Translations under genes and position numbers: made by a program | Assembly: GCF_913055835.1 (NCBI RefSeq) | Contig: NZ_CAJXKQ010000001.1 | Location: 1 to 64,000 of the forward strand | Origin: an uncultured Marinobacter sp. | GTDB lineage: Bacteria > Pseudomonadota > Gammaproteobacteria > Pseudomonadales > Oleiphilaceae | Length of the DNA: 64,000 bases | Direction of reading: 5' to 3' | Shown: piece by piece, positions 16,759-24,961 of the stretch | Layout: the number at the start of each line of letters is the position of its first letter | Position numbering within the stretch: position 1 is the first letter of the stretch | Notes under the pieces: model-generated | Seen by the model: only the letters and a program-made list of their open reading frames with translations | The model's database searches: none | Told to the model about the DNA's origin: nothing

Positions 16759-17523
16759 ATGACTCAACGGATCGTAGAACAACTGAAACGTATCCAGGGA
16801 TTGGCAAGATCCCTGGTTATCTACCAAAGGCCAGGCCGGCAGAAACCTCTGCAGGCGCTTTACAGCCAGTTTGTTCACAATGGTGATCTGGTGTTCGACC
16901 TTGGCGCGCACCTTGGCGACCGCACAATGGCTTTTGTGGGTCTGGGGGCAACCGTGGTCGCCGTCGAGCCCAATCCGGGCATGATGCTCTGGCTTCGCAG
17001 GTTGGTCACTCGCAAGGAGCGCGTTGTATTCCTGACCGAAGCCGTCGGAAGCCAGCCCGGGGCAGCGGAAATGGCCTTGAGCTATCGCACTCCATCCGTG
17101 TCGTCGCTTGCCGCTGGTTGGCGGGAGACCCTGAAAACCCGTGCTCCGGGCTTTCGAAAGATCCAATGGGAGCGGGCCATTACGGTGGAGGTAATAACCC
17201 TGGATGAAATGATCGCCCGATACGGTGTTCCTGATTTCTGCAAGATTGACGTGGAAGGATTTGAGCCAGAGGTGCTGGCGGGACTGACCTGCCCAGTGCC
17301 GGCACTGTCTTTTGAATTTGTATCCGGTGCCCTGGATCAGGCAATCCTATGCCTCAAGGAGCTGGAGCGGTTGGGGGAGTACAAATTCAATGCCATCGAG
17401 GGGGAGCAGCGGAGCTTTCTCTGGCCCGCTTGGCAAAGTGCCGACCAGATTCGACGATGGCTGGCGAGCGGCGCCACCGATATTGCCTCCGGTGATCTAT
17501 ACGCGAGACTGGTCAGCAGCTAG
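16759..17523 (+). CDS. FkbM-family SAM-dependent methyltransferase
   Basis: 254 residues with an N-terminal Rossmann motif I (LVFDLGAHLGDRT, about 49-61), a VAVEPNPGM motif II, and the FkbM signature FCKIDVEGFEPEVLAGL in the second half. FkbM enzymes usually O-methylate sugars or polyketides. It starts 24 nt after dctM and may be part of the same transcript, which is an odd partner for a TRAP transporter. The ribosome site is weak. Confidence 0.8.
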   Translation: MTQRIVEQLKRIQGLARSLVIYQRPGRQKPLQALYSQFVHNGDLVFDLGAHLGDRTMAFVGLGATVVAVEPNPGMMLWLRRLVTRKERVVFLTEAVGSQPGAAEMALSYRTPSVSSLAAGWRETLKTRAPGFRKIQWERAITVEVITLDEMIARYGVPDFCKIDVEGFEPEVLAGLTCPVPALSFEFVSGALDQAILCLKELERLGEYKFNAIEGEQRSFLWPAWQSADQIRRWLASGATDIASGDLYARLVSS

Positions 17524-17730
17524 CGGGTTTGTTGGGGCGCAGTGACCGTAGCCTGCGGCATTTTGCTTGAGGGCTCTTAAGTCATTCCTGACCCACCACG
17601 GATGGCAGATTATGCCGGCACGGGCCACACTTGTTATCGACAGAGAGAAAAGATTTCTTATTGCTCGCACTCAACCAGAGGATTCATAGGAAGAGCGTTC
17701 GGGTGAAATTGCGTGAGGAACAGGCAAATC

Positions 17731-18870
17731 ATGGTTGAATCATTCGGTGCAGATTTGATTGAGCAGCTCCGTCGTAATCTTGGCGATGCCTTTCAGGCGG
17801 TGTCAGGCGAGAATCTCGACTGGGGAGCGTTGCTGGTAGAGATACTTGGTCAGTTGCTGGTTTCTTTAATCTACCTTGTCGTATTCCTGGGCGTTTATCT
17901 GGTTCTGATAACTGTCATCAGGCTGTGTCTGGGTGAGCGGCGAACCAAGACCCCTCTTTACGCCCAGATGCGCAGCGGCCTGCGCTATCTCGCCGGGTTG
18001 GGTGCGCTCCTGGTTATCCTTGCGCAATTCGGGGTTTCTCCCGAGGTTCTCAAGGCAATGGCGAGGGCGGGTTTCATGGTCCTCGGTTTCTACGTGGTCT
18101 GGGTAATTTTCCGGCGGCTGATCAAGGAAGGCACTTCACGCTATCGAATGGATCCTTCCATCCGGCAACTGGTCGAGAATCTGTTTGCGGTTATCGCCGC
18201 AACGCTTGCGGTGGTAACGGTGCTCGCCCAGTTCGGCTTTGATGTGGTGTCTATCATTGCCGGTCTGGGCATCGTCGGTATTGCGGTCGGCTTTGCAGCG
18301 CAATCTACGCTCTCCAATTTCATTGCCGGTATCACCTTGCTGATTGAGCGGCCTTTTCGGATCGGTGACTGGGTTACCATCAACGGACAGGAGGGCAAGG
18401 TGGTGAAGATTGCCTTGCGAACCACCTGGCTGCGAACCCGGGATAATATCTTCACAATGATCCCAAACGACAGTGTTGCCTCCACGGATATCATCAATTA
18501 CAGCGCGGAGGGTGTGACACGCCTGAATATTCCGGTGGGAATTGCCTACAAGGAATCTGCGAAGGCGGCGAGGGAAGTCCTTATGCCGGTTTTGCTGTCG
18601 CATCCCGAAGTTTTGCAGGGCGCTGGTATGGAACCCCGTGTTCTGCTCAAGAGCCTCGGTGATTCTTCGGTAAACCTTGAAATCAAAGTGTGGATTACGC
18701 CTGATAACCTGGATGTGCGGCCCAGAATCATGGCCGATATTCTGGAGCAGATGAAAGAGGCGCTGGACGCAGCCGGTATTGAGATTCCATTCCCTCATCT
18801 ACAGCTGTTTATTGACGACGCAAAAGGCCTGAAGCCGGTTCTCGAGCCCTTTTACAGACTGCGAGGATGA
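17731..18870 (+). CDS. MscS-family mechanosensitive channel
   Basis: 379 residues. Four to five transmembrane helices (first at about 35-60) lead to the pore-lining MscS helix and the beta domain: VGIAVGFAAQSTLSNFIAG, then GDWVTINGQEGKVVKIALRTT, and an alpha/beta C-terminal vestibule. Acts as a tension-gated emergency valve or small-conductance channel in the inner membrane. I chose ATG 17731, spaced 10 nt from GAGGAA; GTG 17713 is possible. The 207-bp gap before it holds no clear gene. Confidence 0.88.
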   Translation: MVESFGADLIEQLRRNLGDAFQAVSGENLDWGALLVEILGQLLVSLIYLVVFLGVYLVLITVIRLCLGERRTKTPLYAQMRSGLRYLAGLGALLVILAQFGVSPEVLKAMARAGFMVLGFYVVWVIFRRLIKEGTSRYRMDPSIRQLVENLFAVIAATLAVVTVLAQFGFDVVSIIAGLGIVGIAVGFAAQSTLSNFIAGITLLIERPFRIGDWVTINGQEGKVVKIALRTTWLRTRDNIFTMIPNDSVASTDIINYSAEGVTRLNIPVGIAYKESAKAAREVLMPVLLSHPEVLQGAGMEPRVLLKSLGDSSVNLEIKVWITPDNLDVRPRIMADILEQMKEALDAAGIEIPFPHLQLFIDDAKGLKPVLEPFYRLRG

Positions 18871-19016
18871 ACGGACAAGCCTCTTATCTATGCCAGTCAA
18901 ATCTGTTCCGGGACAGCGCGCCCATGAAACGCCGCACCTAGCTTGGCGGTGATCGGGACGACCCGGTCAGGATGCGGGATGTGCTCAAAGCGCAGGAAGA
19001 TCTGGATTTCTATTTA

Positions 19017-19043
19017 CCAAAAAAGCCCCTGCAGCGCAGGGGC
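19017..19043 (-). terminator. rho-independent terminator of the porin gene
   Basis: On the minus strand, GCCCCTGC-GCT-GCAGGGGC (19043-19025) is a perfect 8-bp stem followed by a run of T (19024-19017). It lies 35 nt after the porin stop. Textbook intrinsic terminator. Confidence 0.85.
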
Positions 19044-19077
19044 AAAAGACCACAACAATGACGTTGCGTGGAGTGTT

Positions 19078-20328
19078 CTAGAACTTCACTCGTAAGCCGG
19101 TCGTTACCAGAATGATGTCTTTGTACTCTGGCGAATAACAGGTATTGCCAGAGGTGGTGCACCATTCGGCCCGCTCGTGGCTATGGATTTTTGCGCCCGC
19201 GTAGGCGTCAAACAGGTCGGTTGGGCTGAACACGTAACCGACGCCAATAACAGACCCTTTCTCGTCGTTTTTATTCCTGTCCCGGGTTTCGCCGTAATGG
19301 ATGTCGAACGCGTGCGTCCGGTTGGGGCGATACCCCAGCTTTACATAGCGAAACTGTCCAAGCTCTGTATCCGTGGCGTCGAAGGTGTCAGTTGCCTCTT
19401 CCGGCGTCAGTTTCTCCGCGCGGTTCACGGCAGCCAGTGACAGGTTCAGGCCGGTGTCACTGTGGAAGTAAGAAACAGAGCCGCCATAGGTGTTCACATC
19501 GGGCCCGTCACTGCTCAGGTTGTCGATGTTCTGGGTTGAGCGAGAGTAACCGGCGCCAATCAGCATCCGGCCACCGGGAACCCGCAGGCCGGATTTGACA
19601 CCCATCTGGAGGATGGAATCCTGGCCGTCGCTGCCGTCATGGCCTGCACTCACGGAAATGGTTACCGGGCCTATTCGCGGAGTGTCGTACCGGATTCGGT
19701 TGTGGCGGCCTTCGAAATTGTAATCCCGAATGCTTCCTGAAATGCTGACTTCGTTGCCAAACGGGTTGGCTTCGTCAAAAGGATTGGTTTCCGGGGGCGT
19801 TCTGTTCGGCCTTGAGCGGAACGATGCCGGGAAGGGTTCAAGGGCAAACCTGAGTTCACCCCCAATCAGGCTGGGGTTGCGGAAACTGATCACGCCCGTG
19901 CCGGAATAGTCACGGCGCCCGGCGTTGTAGGCGGCGCCTTCGCCAAGGCCTACGGTCAGCTTGCCATAGGGCGTATCGAGAAAGGCATCGGTGATCCGCT
20001 CATCGACTTCCGGGCCGGTATTCTTCTGGGCGGGATCGACATCATTGGATGCGTTGGCGAATACGCCCACTTCGATCAGTGCACCAGCGGTCCAACCATC
20101 GATAATGCGCTGGGTGCCGCCAATATTGAATCGGGTGGGGCTGTTGCGATTGTCCACATGATAGATCTCGGTGTCGGAACCCAGTCCCAGTTCGTTCGCG
20201 TTGTAACCGTCTTTCGCGTACATGATCGCCCGGTTGACCTGGCCACCTACTTCCACCTCAAGGGCCGATGCCGGGGATGCTGCAATGCTGAAAACCCCAG
20301 CCGCCAGCAGCGTTTTTGAAAACCTCAT
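19078..20328 (-). CDS. outer-membrane trimeric-type porin
   Basis: 416 residues: signal peptide (about 1-22, ending SALA), then amphipathic beta strands with the gram-negative porin pattern, and a C-terminal phenylalanine (VTTGLRVKF) needed for barrel assembly. It forms a diffusion pore in the outer membrane. ATG 20328 is preceded by GGAGG; an upstream in-frame ATG (20385) is unlikely. It is divergent from a LysR regulator, with a LysR-type palindrome 113 bp upstream, so it may be the outer-membrane entry route for the substrate of the ABC operon at 21.5-28.9 kb. Ends at a strong terminator. Confidence 0.85.
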   Translation of the reverse strand: MRFSKTLLAAGVFSIAASPASALEVEVGGQVNRAIMYAKDGYNANELGLGSDTEIYHVDNRNSPTRFNIGGTQRIIDGWTAGALIEVGVFANASNDVDPAQKNTGPEVDERITDAFLDTPYGKLTVGLGEGAAYNAGRRDYSGTGVISFRNPSLIGGELRFALEPFPASFRSRPNRTPPETNPFDEANPFGNEVSISGSIRDYNFEGRHNRIRYDTPRIGPVTISVSAGHDGSDGQDSILQMGVKSGLRVPGGRMLIGAGYSRSTQNIDNLSSDGPDVNTYGGSVSYFHSDTGLNLSLAAVNRAEKLTPEEATDTFDATDTELGQFRYVKLGYRPNRTHAFDIHYGETRDRNKNDEKGSVIGVGYVFSPTDLFDAYAGAKIHSHERAEWCTTSGNTCYSPEYKDIILVTTGLRVKF

Positions 20329-20440
20329 ATTGCCTCCGGTTTTTGTTTTGTACTGATTGCTCAGTGGCGTTTCCTGTGTTGACACCCCTTTTATCGGCTA
20401 CAGTTGATACCTATGTAAATTGAAAACATTAGATAGATAT

Positions 20441-20455
20441 ATGCGTTTTCTGCAT
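20441..20455. promoter_or_regulatory. LysR-type box 1 (porin/lysR promoter region)
   Basis: ATGC-GTTTTCT-GCAT, an interrupted palindrome of the T-N11-A LysR type, 18 bp upstream of the LysR start and 113 bp upstream of the porin start. Read on the minus strand it is GATGCA-N6-GCATA, the same pattern as box 2 at 21399-21413. Confidence 0.65.
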
Positions 20456-20472
20456 CTGATCCGGAGATCAAC

Positions 20473-21396
20473 ATGAATATCAAAAAGTTGAGGTGCTTCC
20501 GTGCGGTGGTAATTCACGGCTCCTTGGTAGCGGCCGCGGATGTGATGAACCTGAGCCAGCCAGCCACCAGTCGTCTTATCTCGACGCTGGAGGACGAACT
20601 GAAGCTCAAGCTGTTCAAGCGGGAAAAGCGCCGTCTGGTACTTACCCCGGAGGGTAAGGAATTTTATCGGGAGGCCGAAAAAATTCTTGCCAATCTTGAT
20701 GACCTGCCCCGCATCGTGCAGGAGATCAAGGATGGTGGTACTCGCACCCTTCGCATTGTGGCGTTGGCCCGCCTGGCCAACAGCCTCGTTTCGCCGGCGC
20801 TTGCCCGTTTCGTGGCGGAAAATCCCGAACAACGTTTCAGTGTAGACGTTCGTGGGCATCGTGATATCGAGCAGTGGGTCGCTGGCAGGCACTACGACAT
20901 TGCAGTGGCTCTGACCAGGCCTTGTAACCACCCGTCGGTGATCCAGCGGCCCTTCTTTGATACCGATGCCATGGTGATGGTGCCGAAAGGGCATCCGCTG
21001 GAGCTGCTCGAATCGGTTACTGCCGAGCAGATGGCGGAACACGACATCATTGCTTTGGCACCGGGACTGCGCCCTCGCTTTCAGATGGAAGAAATCTTCC
21101 ATTCCGCTGGTGTAGAGCTCTCCTGCAAAATCGAGACAACCTCCAGCGTGCTGGCTTGCCAGATGGTGGTCGAAGGGCTGGGGGTAACCATTATTGACCG
21201 GCTGGCAGCATTGGCGGTGGACGAGAGCCGATACAGCCTGTTGCCACTGAACCCCTCCTACAGACTGCAGTTTGTTCTGCTTTTTCCGCCGGGCTTTGAA
21301 GAGACACCAGCGACCAAGAGCCTGGTTCGTTGCCTGAGTGACCAGGTTAGTGAGTCTCTGGGTGAACATGCCGTGATGACAGGCGACGCTGACTAA
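20473..21396 (+). CDS. LysR-family regulator of the porin/ABC operon
   Basis: 307 residues. N-terminal winged helix-turn-helix (about 1-60: MNIKKLRCFRAVVIHGSLVAA...NLSQPATSRLISTLEDEL) and a LysR substrate-binding domain (about 90-295). ATG 20473 follows GGAGAT. It lies between the divergent porin and the co-directional ABC operon. Matching palindromes upstream of itself and upstream of the ABC operon make it the probable regulator of all three. Inducer unknown, presumably the imported compound. Confidence 0.88.
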   Translation: MNIKKLRCFRAVVIHGSLVAAADVMNLSQPATSRLISTLEDELKLKLFKREKRRLVLTPEGKEFYREAEKILANLDDLPRIVQEIKDGGTRTLRIVALARLANSLVSPALARFVAENPEQRFSVDVRGHRDIEQWVAGRHYDIAVALTRPCNHPSVIQRPFFDTDAMVMVPKGHPLELLESVTAEQMAEHDIIALAPGLRPRFQMEEIFHSAGVELSCKIETTSSVLACQMVVEGLGVTIIDRLAALAVDESRYSLLPLNPSYRLQFVLLFPPGFEETPATKSLVRCLSDQVSESLGEHAVMTGDAD

Positions 21397-21398
21397 GG

Positions 21399-21413
21399 AT
21401 GCATTAATTGCAT
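21399..21413. promoter_or_regulatory. LysR-type box 2 (ABC operon promoter)
   Basis: ATGC-ATTAATT-GCAT, a T-N11-A palindrome starting 3 nt after the lysR stop and 135 bp before the ABC operon start. It shares GATGCA-N6-GCATA with box 1. The following A/T-rich stretch (21414-21450) is a likely promoter. Confidence 0.65.
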
Positions 21414-21547
21414 AGAAATATGACTTATATTCAATTTTAAAATCAATTCACCCTACCTAGACTGGCCTCATTCAATGATCGCCCGTCGATGAACCTTGCC
21501 AGGGTGGGCTGATCAGATTCTCCAAATAATGACAATCAGGAGGAGAG

Positions 21548-23101
21548 ATGAGGACCCGGACCCCGGCGCCATTCAAGAATCGACTGATAAGCGCGGTCGT
21601 CGCTGGCCTGCTGCCGGTGTGCGCAAGCGCGGGCAAGGATGACAATACGCTGGTGGTTGCGTTTGAAAAGCCACTGACCACCGTGGACCGTTTGTACTCG
21701 ATCCAGCGCGAAGGCCTGATTCTTTCCCGCCTGACCGACGACGGTCTGTTCTACGTGAACCCCGACTCCCTCGAGTTTGAGCCACTGGCCGCTGAATCCT
21801 ATGAATGGGTCGACGAAACCACGCTGGATGTCACCGTTCGGGATGATGTGCATTTCCACGATGGCAGCAAACTGACTGCCGATGATGTGGTTTATACCTT
21901 TGAGTGGGTGCTAGATGAAGAGTCAGACACCAGCCGTGGGCCGGTGATTCAGTCGTGGCTTGAGAGTGTCGAGAAAACCGGGCCTCGAACGGTGCGCTTT
22001 AACCTTCATCTACCTTATCCAATGGCGCTGCGGGACATGGCGATCAGTATTCCGGTGCGCAAGGAAGGTACATACGAGGGCGCCGATGGCATGGATAACG
22101 CAGCCGAAGATCGGCCGCTCAACGGCATTGGCCCCTACAGGATCAAAGAGTTCAGCGCAGGCCGCGAAATCGTTATCGAGCGGTTCGAGGATTACTATCA
22201 GGCCAGCCCGAAAGCCAATCCGGCCATTGAAACCATGGTGTTCCGGGTGATTCCCGACCAGGGAACCCAGCAGGCAGAGCTGCTCAGCGGCGGTATCGAC
22301 ATGATGATGGGCGTGCCACCGGATGTGGCCGATAACATCAGCCACCTTCCGGGCGTGGAACGTAAGGAAGGCAACGATATCCGCATTGGCTACATTACCC
22401 TGGACGCTGCCGGCTTTTCAGACCCGGACAGCCCGTTTACCAACCTGAAGGTACGCCGGGCAATCAATCACGCCATCAACCGCGAGGAGATCACCCGTTA
22501 CCTGGTGCGAGGAAGCGCGGAGGTGGTTCCCTACGCCTGTCACCCGCGGCAGTTTGGCTGCAATGCGGACGGGCCTGTCTATCCCTACAACCCTGAAAAG
22601 GCGAAACAGCTCCTTGAAGAGGCCGGCTACCCCAACGGCTTTTCCTTCAAGCTCTGGGCCTACCGCGAGAAGATCATTGCCGAGGCAGTGGTGAGCGACC
22701 TGAAGGCTATCGGTCTGGACGTTGATCTGCGGTTTGTGAAGCTTAATGTGTTCGCCAAAGTGCGGAACGACAAAGATATGGAAGCCTTCTTCGCCTCCTA
22801 TGGCAGTGGCGGTACTGCCGATGCCTCTGCCTCCACCGGGGTCCATTTTGCCGCTGGTTCTGCCCGCAACTACACCGATGACAAAGAACTGGCGGAAACC
22901 GTATTGGCGGCAGAACGCACCATTGATCGCCGCCAACGCGAACGCCTGTACCGGGAGGCCCTGAATCGCATCGCCGAACAGGCCTACTGGGTTCCAATGT
23001 TTTCCTATAGCCAAAACTACCTGCTGTCGCCGGGGCTTGAGTTCCCGGTTCCCAAAGACGGCGTTCCACGTTTCTGGCAAGCCAGCTGGAGCGACCAATA
23101 A
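21548..23101 (+). CDS. ABC transporter oligopeptide-type binding protein
   Basis: 517 residues of the DppA/OppA (SBP_bac_5) family: signal peptide (about 1-28), LTVRDDVHFHDGSKLTADDVVYTFEW-type region (HFHDGSKLTADDVVYTFEW visible) and the FSPY-like later segment. Binds peptides, opines or similar compounds in the periplasm. ATG 21548 follows GAGGAGAG. First gene of a six-gene operon; its stop overlaps the permease start by one nucleotide (TAATG). Confidence 0.9.
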   Translation: MRTRTPAPFKNRLISAVVAGLLPVCASAGKDDNTLVVAFEKPLTTVDRLYSIQREGLILSRLTDDGLFYVNPDSLEFEPLAAESYEWVDETTLDVTVRDDVHFHDGSKLTADDVVYTFEWVLDEESDTSRGPVIQSWLESVEKTGPRTVRFNLHLPYPMALRDMAISIPVRKEGTYEGADGMDNAAEDRPLNGIGPYRIKEFSAGREIVIERFEDYYQASPKANPAIETMVFRVIPDQGTQQAELLSGGIDMMMGVPPDVADNISHLPGVERKEGNDIRIGYITLDAAGFSDPDSPFTNLKVRRAINHAINREEITRYLVRGSAEVVPYACHPRQFGCNADGPVYPYNPEKAKQLLEEAGYPNGFSFKLWAYREKIIAEAVVSDLKAIGLDVDLRFVKLNVFAKVRNDKDMEAFFASYGSGGTADASASTGVHFAAGSARNYTDDKELAETVLAAERTIDRRQRERLYREALNRIAEQAYWVPMFSYSQNYLLSPGLEFPVPKDGVPRFWQASWSDQ

Positions 23102-24018
23102 TGCTTAACTATATCCTTCGACGCGGGCTGATGGCCCTGCTGGTAGCGCTTACCGTGTCTTTTGGCACCTTCGCACTGTTCCACTTCGCAACGGATCCGG
23201 CCCAGACCATTGCCGGTGAAGATGCGCCCCAGGAGATGGTTGACGACATCCGCGAGCAGTACGGCTTTGATCGGCCCGTATCTGTCCAGTACGGGGATTG
23301 GCTGGGCAGTGCCCTTCAGGGTGATTTTGGCCAGAGCTACTTCTGGAAGCAGCCAGTGGTCGAGCTGATCAAGGAGCACGCCAAAGTCACCATTGTGCTG
23401 GCGCTTTCGGCATTGGGTGTCACCATCCTGATTGCCCTCCCGCTGGGGATCAGTGCCGCCCTGAAGCCCAACAGTTGGGTTGACCGTTTTGCACTATCGA
23501 CGGCGGTATCGGCCCAGGCCATTCCGAACTTCTGGCTGGGCCTGATGCTGATCATCCTGTTTTCGGTGACCTTTCCCATCTTCCCGGTGTCTGGCGATGC
23601 CACCTGGAAACACTACGTACTGCCTGCCCTGGTGCTTGGCGCCAGTTCGGTTCCCGCGGTGATGCGTCTGACCCGAACGGGGCTGCTGGACGTGCTCTCC
23701 TCGGATTACATTCGCACCGCTCGCGCCAAGGGCTTCGTGGGTTACCGGCTGATTCTTCAACAGGCCATGCGCAACGCGTTGTTGCCCATCGTCAGTGTGT
23801 TGGCGGTGCAGCTTGGCCACAAGCTGGGTGGTTCGGTGGTCACCGAATCAGTATTCAGCATGAATGGCCTCGGCCGCCTTGCCGTGGAGTCCATTTTCAA
23901 CTCGGACATTCCAACGGTTCAGTCTCTGATCCTGATCTTTGTACTGACTTTTGTACTGCTCACGCTGGCGGCTGATCTGATCAACGCCTGGCTTGACCCA
24001 CGGATTCGGATGGGGTGA
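23101..24018 (+). CDS. ABC transporter permease, DppB type
   Basis: 305 residues, six transmembrane helices, N-terminal MLNYILRRGLMALLVALTVS typical of DppB/OppB, and an EAA loop (RTARAKGFVGYRLILQQAMRNALLP, part shown: RTARAKGFVGYRLILQ). Forms the inner-membrane channel with the next gene product. Translationally coupled to the binding protein. Confidence 0.92.
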   Translation: MLNYILRRGLMALLVALTVSFGTFALFHFATDPAQTIAGEDAPQEMVDDIREQYGFDRPVSVQYGDWLGSALQGDFGQSYFWKQPVVELIKEHAKVTIVLALSALGVTILIALPLGISAALKPNSWVDRFALSTAVSAQAIPNFWLGLMLIILFSVTFPIFPVSGDATWKHYVLPALVLGASSVPAVMRLTRTGLLDVLSSDYIRTARAKGFVGYRLILQQAMRNALLPIVSVLAVQLGHKLGGSVVTESVFSMNGLGRLAVESIFNSDIPTVQSLILIFVLTFVLLTLAADLINAWLDPRIRMG

Positions 24019-24021
24019 ACC

Positions 24022-24960
24022 ATGACTGCTAGAAACACTATGAATCCGTCTGAACTGACCGCCGACGAATCTCGCATCGATTCGGAAGAGGCGGGCCTTG
24101 GCCTGAGTCCGACCATGGCCGCCCTGAAGCGTGCCCGCAGCCATTACGGCCTGAAAATTGGTTTCGGCATTCTGCTGGTGATGGCTGTGTTTGCCCTGTT
24201 TGCTCCCTGGCTGGCGCCCCACGATCCATACCTTCAGAACCTGCCGATGCGCATGTTGCCACCGGTCTGGGTTGAGGGTGGCAGTTGGGAATACCTTCTG
24301 GGTACTGATCATCTTGGCCGGGATTACCTCAGCCGAATCATCTACGGCGCGCGTATTTCCATGACCATCGGCATAGGTGCCGCCACCATCGGCATGATCA
24401 TAGGTGTCACTCTTGGTCTCATCGCGGGATACTTCGGTGGCTGGCTGGACCAGGCAGTGAACTTCCTGGTGACCTGCCAGCTGGCGGTACCCAGCCTGCT
24501 GCTGATCATGGCGCTGGTGTTCGTAATCGGCCAGTCAATCACGGTGGTGATCTTTGTGATTGGTGCGACCCACTGGGTGTTCTATCTGGTGGTTACACGG
24601 TCGGCGACGCTCCGGCTGCGCGAGCTGGACTTTGTTGCAGCCGCACAAGCCATGGGGTGCAGCAAGTTCCAGATTGCGGTCAAGGAGGTGCTGCCGAACC
24701 TGGTGAACCAGATCATGGTGATTTTCACCCTCGAGGTGGCTGTGGCCATCCTGAACGAGGCCACCCTGTCATTTCTCGGCCTTGGTATTCCGTCGCCCAT
24801 TCCGTCCTGGGGCCTGATGATCGCCGAAGGCAAGCAGGCGATGTTCTTCCAGCCATGGCTGGTCATCCTGCCAGGCATCTCACTGTTCATTCTCGTTATT
24901 GCCATCAACCTGCTGGGCGATGGTGTGCGGGACGTGACCGTTACCAATCGGAGGAATTGA
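24022..24960 (+). CDS. ABC transporter permease, DppC type
   Basis: 312 residues. An N-terminal cytoplasmic extension, a DppC N-domain (GTDHLGRDYLSRIIYGARIS), six helices and an EAA loop (DFVAAAQAMGCSKFQIAVKE). Pairs with the DppB-type subunit. Starts 3 nt after the previous stop, with GGGGTGA as ribosome site. Confidence 0.92.
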   Translation: MTARNTMNPSELTADESRIDSEEAGLGLSPTMAALKRARSHYGLKIGFGILLVMAVFALFAPWLAPHDPYLQNLPMRMLPPVWVEGGSWEYLLGTDHLGRDYLSRIIYGARISMTIGIGAATIGMIIGVTLGLIAGYFGGWLDQAVNFLVTCQLAVPSLLLIMALVFVIGQSITVVIFVIGATHWVFYLVVTRSATLRLRELDFVAAAQAMGCSKFQIAVKEVLPNLVNQIMVIFTLEVAVAILNEATLSFLGLGIPSPIPSWGLMIAEGKQAMFFQPWLVILPGISLFILVIAINLLGDGVRDVTVTNRRN

Positions 24961-24961
24961 T

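Noticed and set aside
18894..19060. Short frame ending in DVLKAQEDLDFYLPKK before the porin terminator
   Set aside because: It is interrupted upstream by stops, has no ribosome site and runs into the terminator; chance frame is likelier than a gene.
20398..21369. 323-codon minus-strand frame opposite LysR
   Set aside because: Antisense shadow of a well-supported LysR gene with no recognisable domain.
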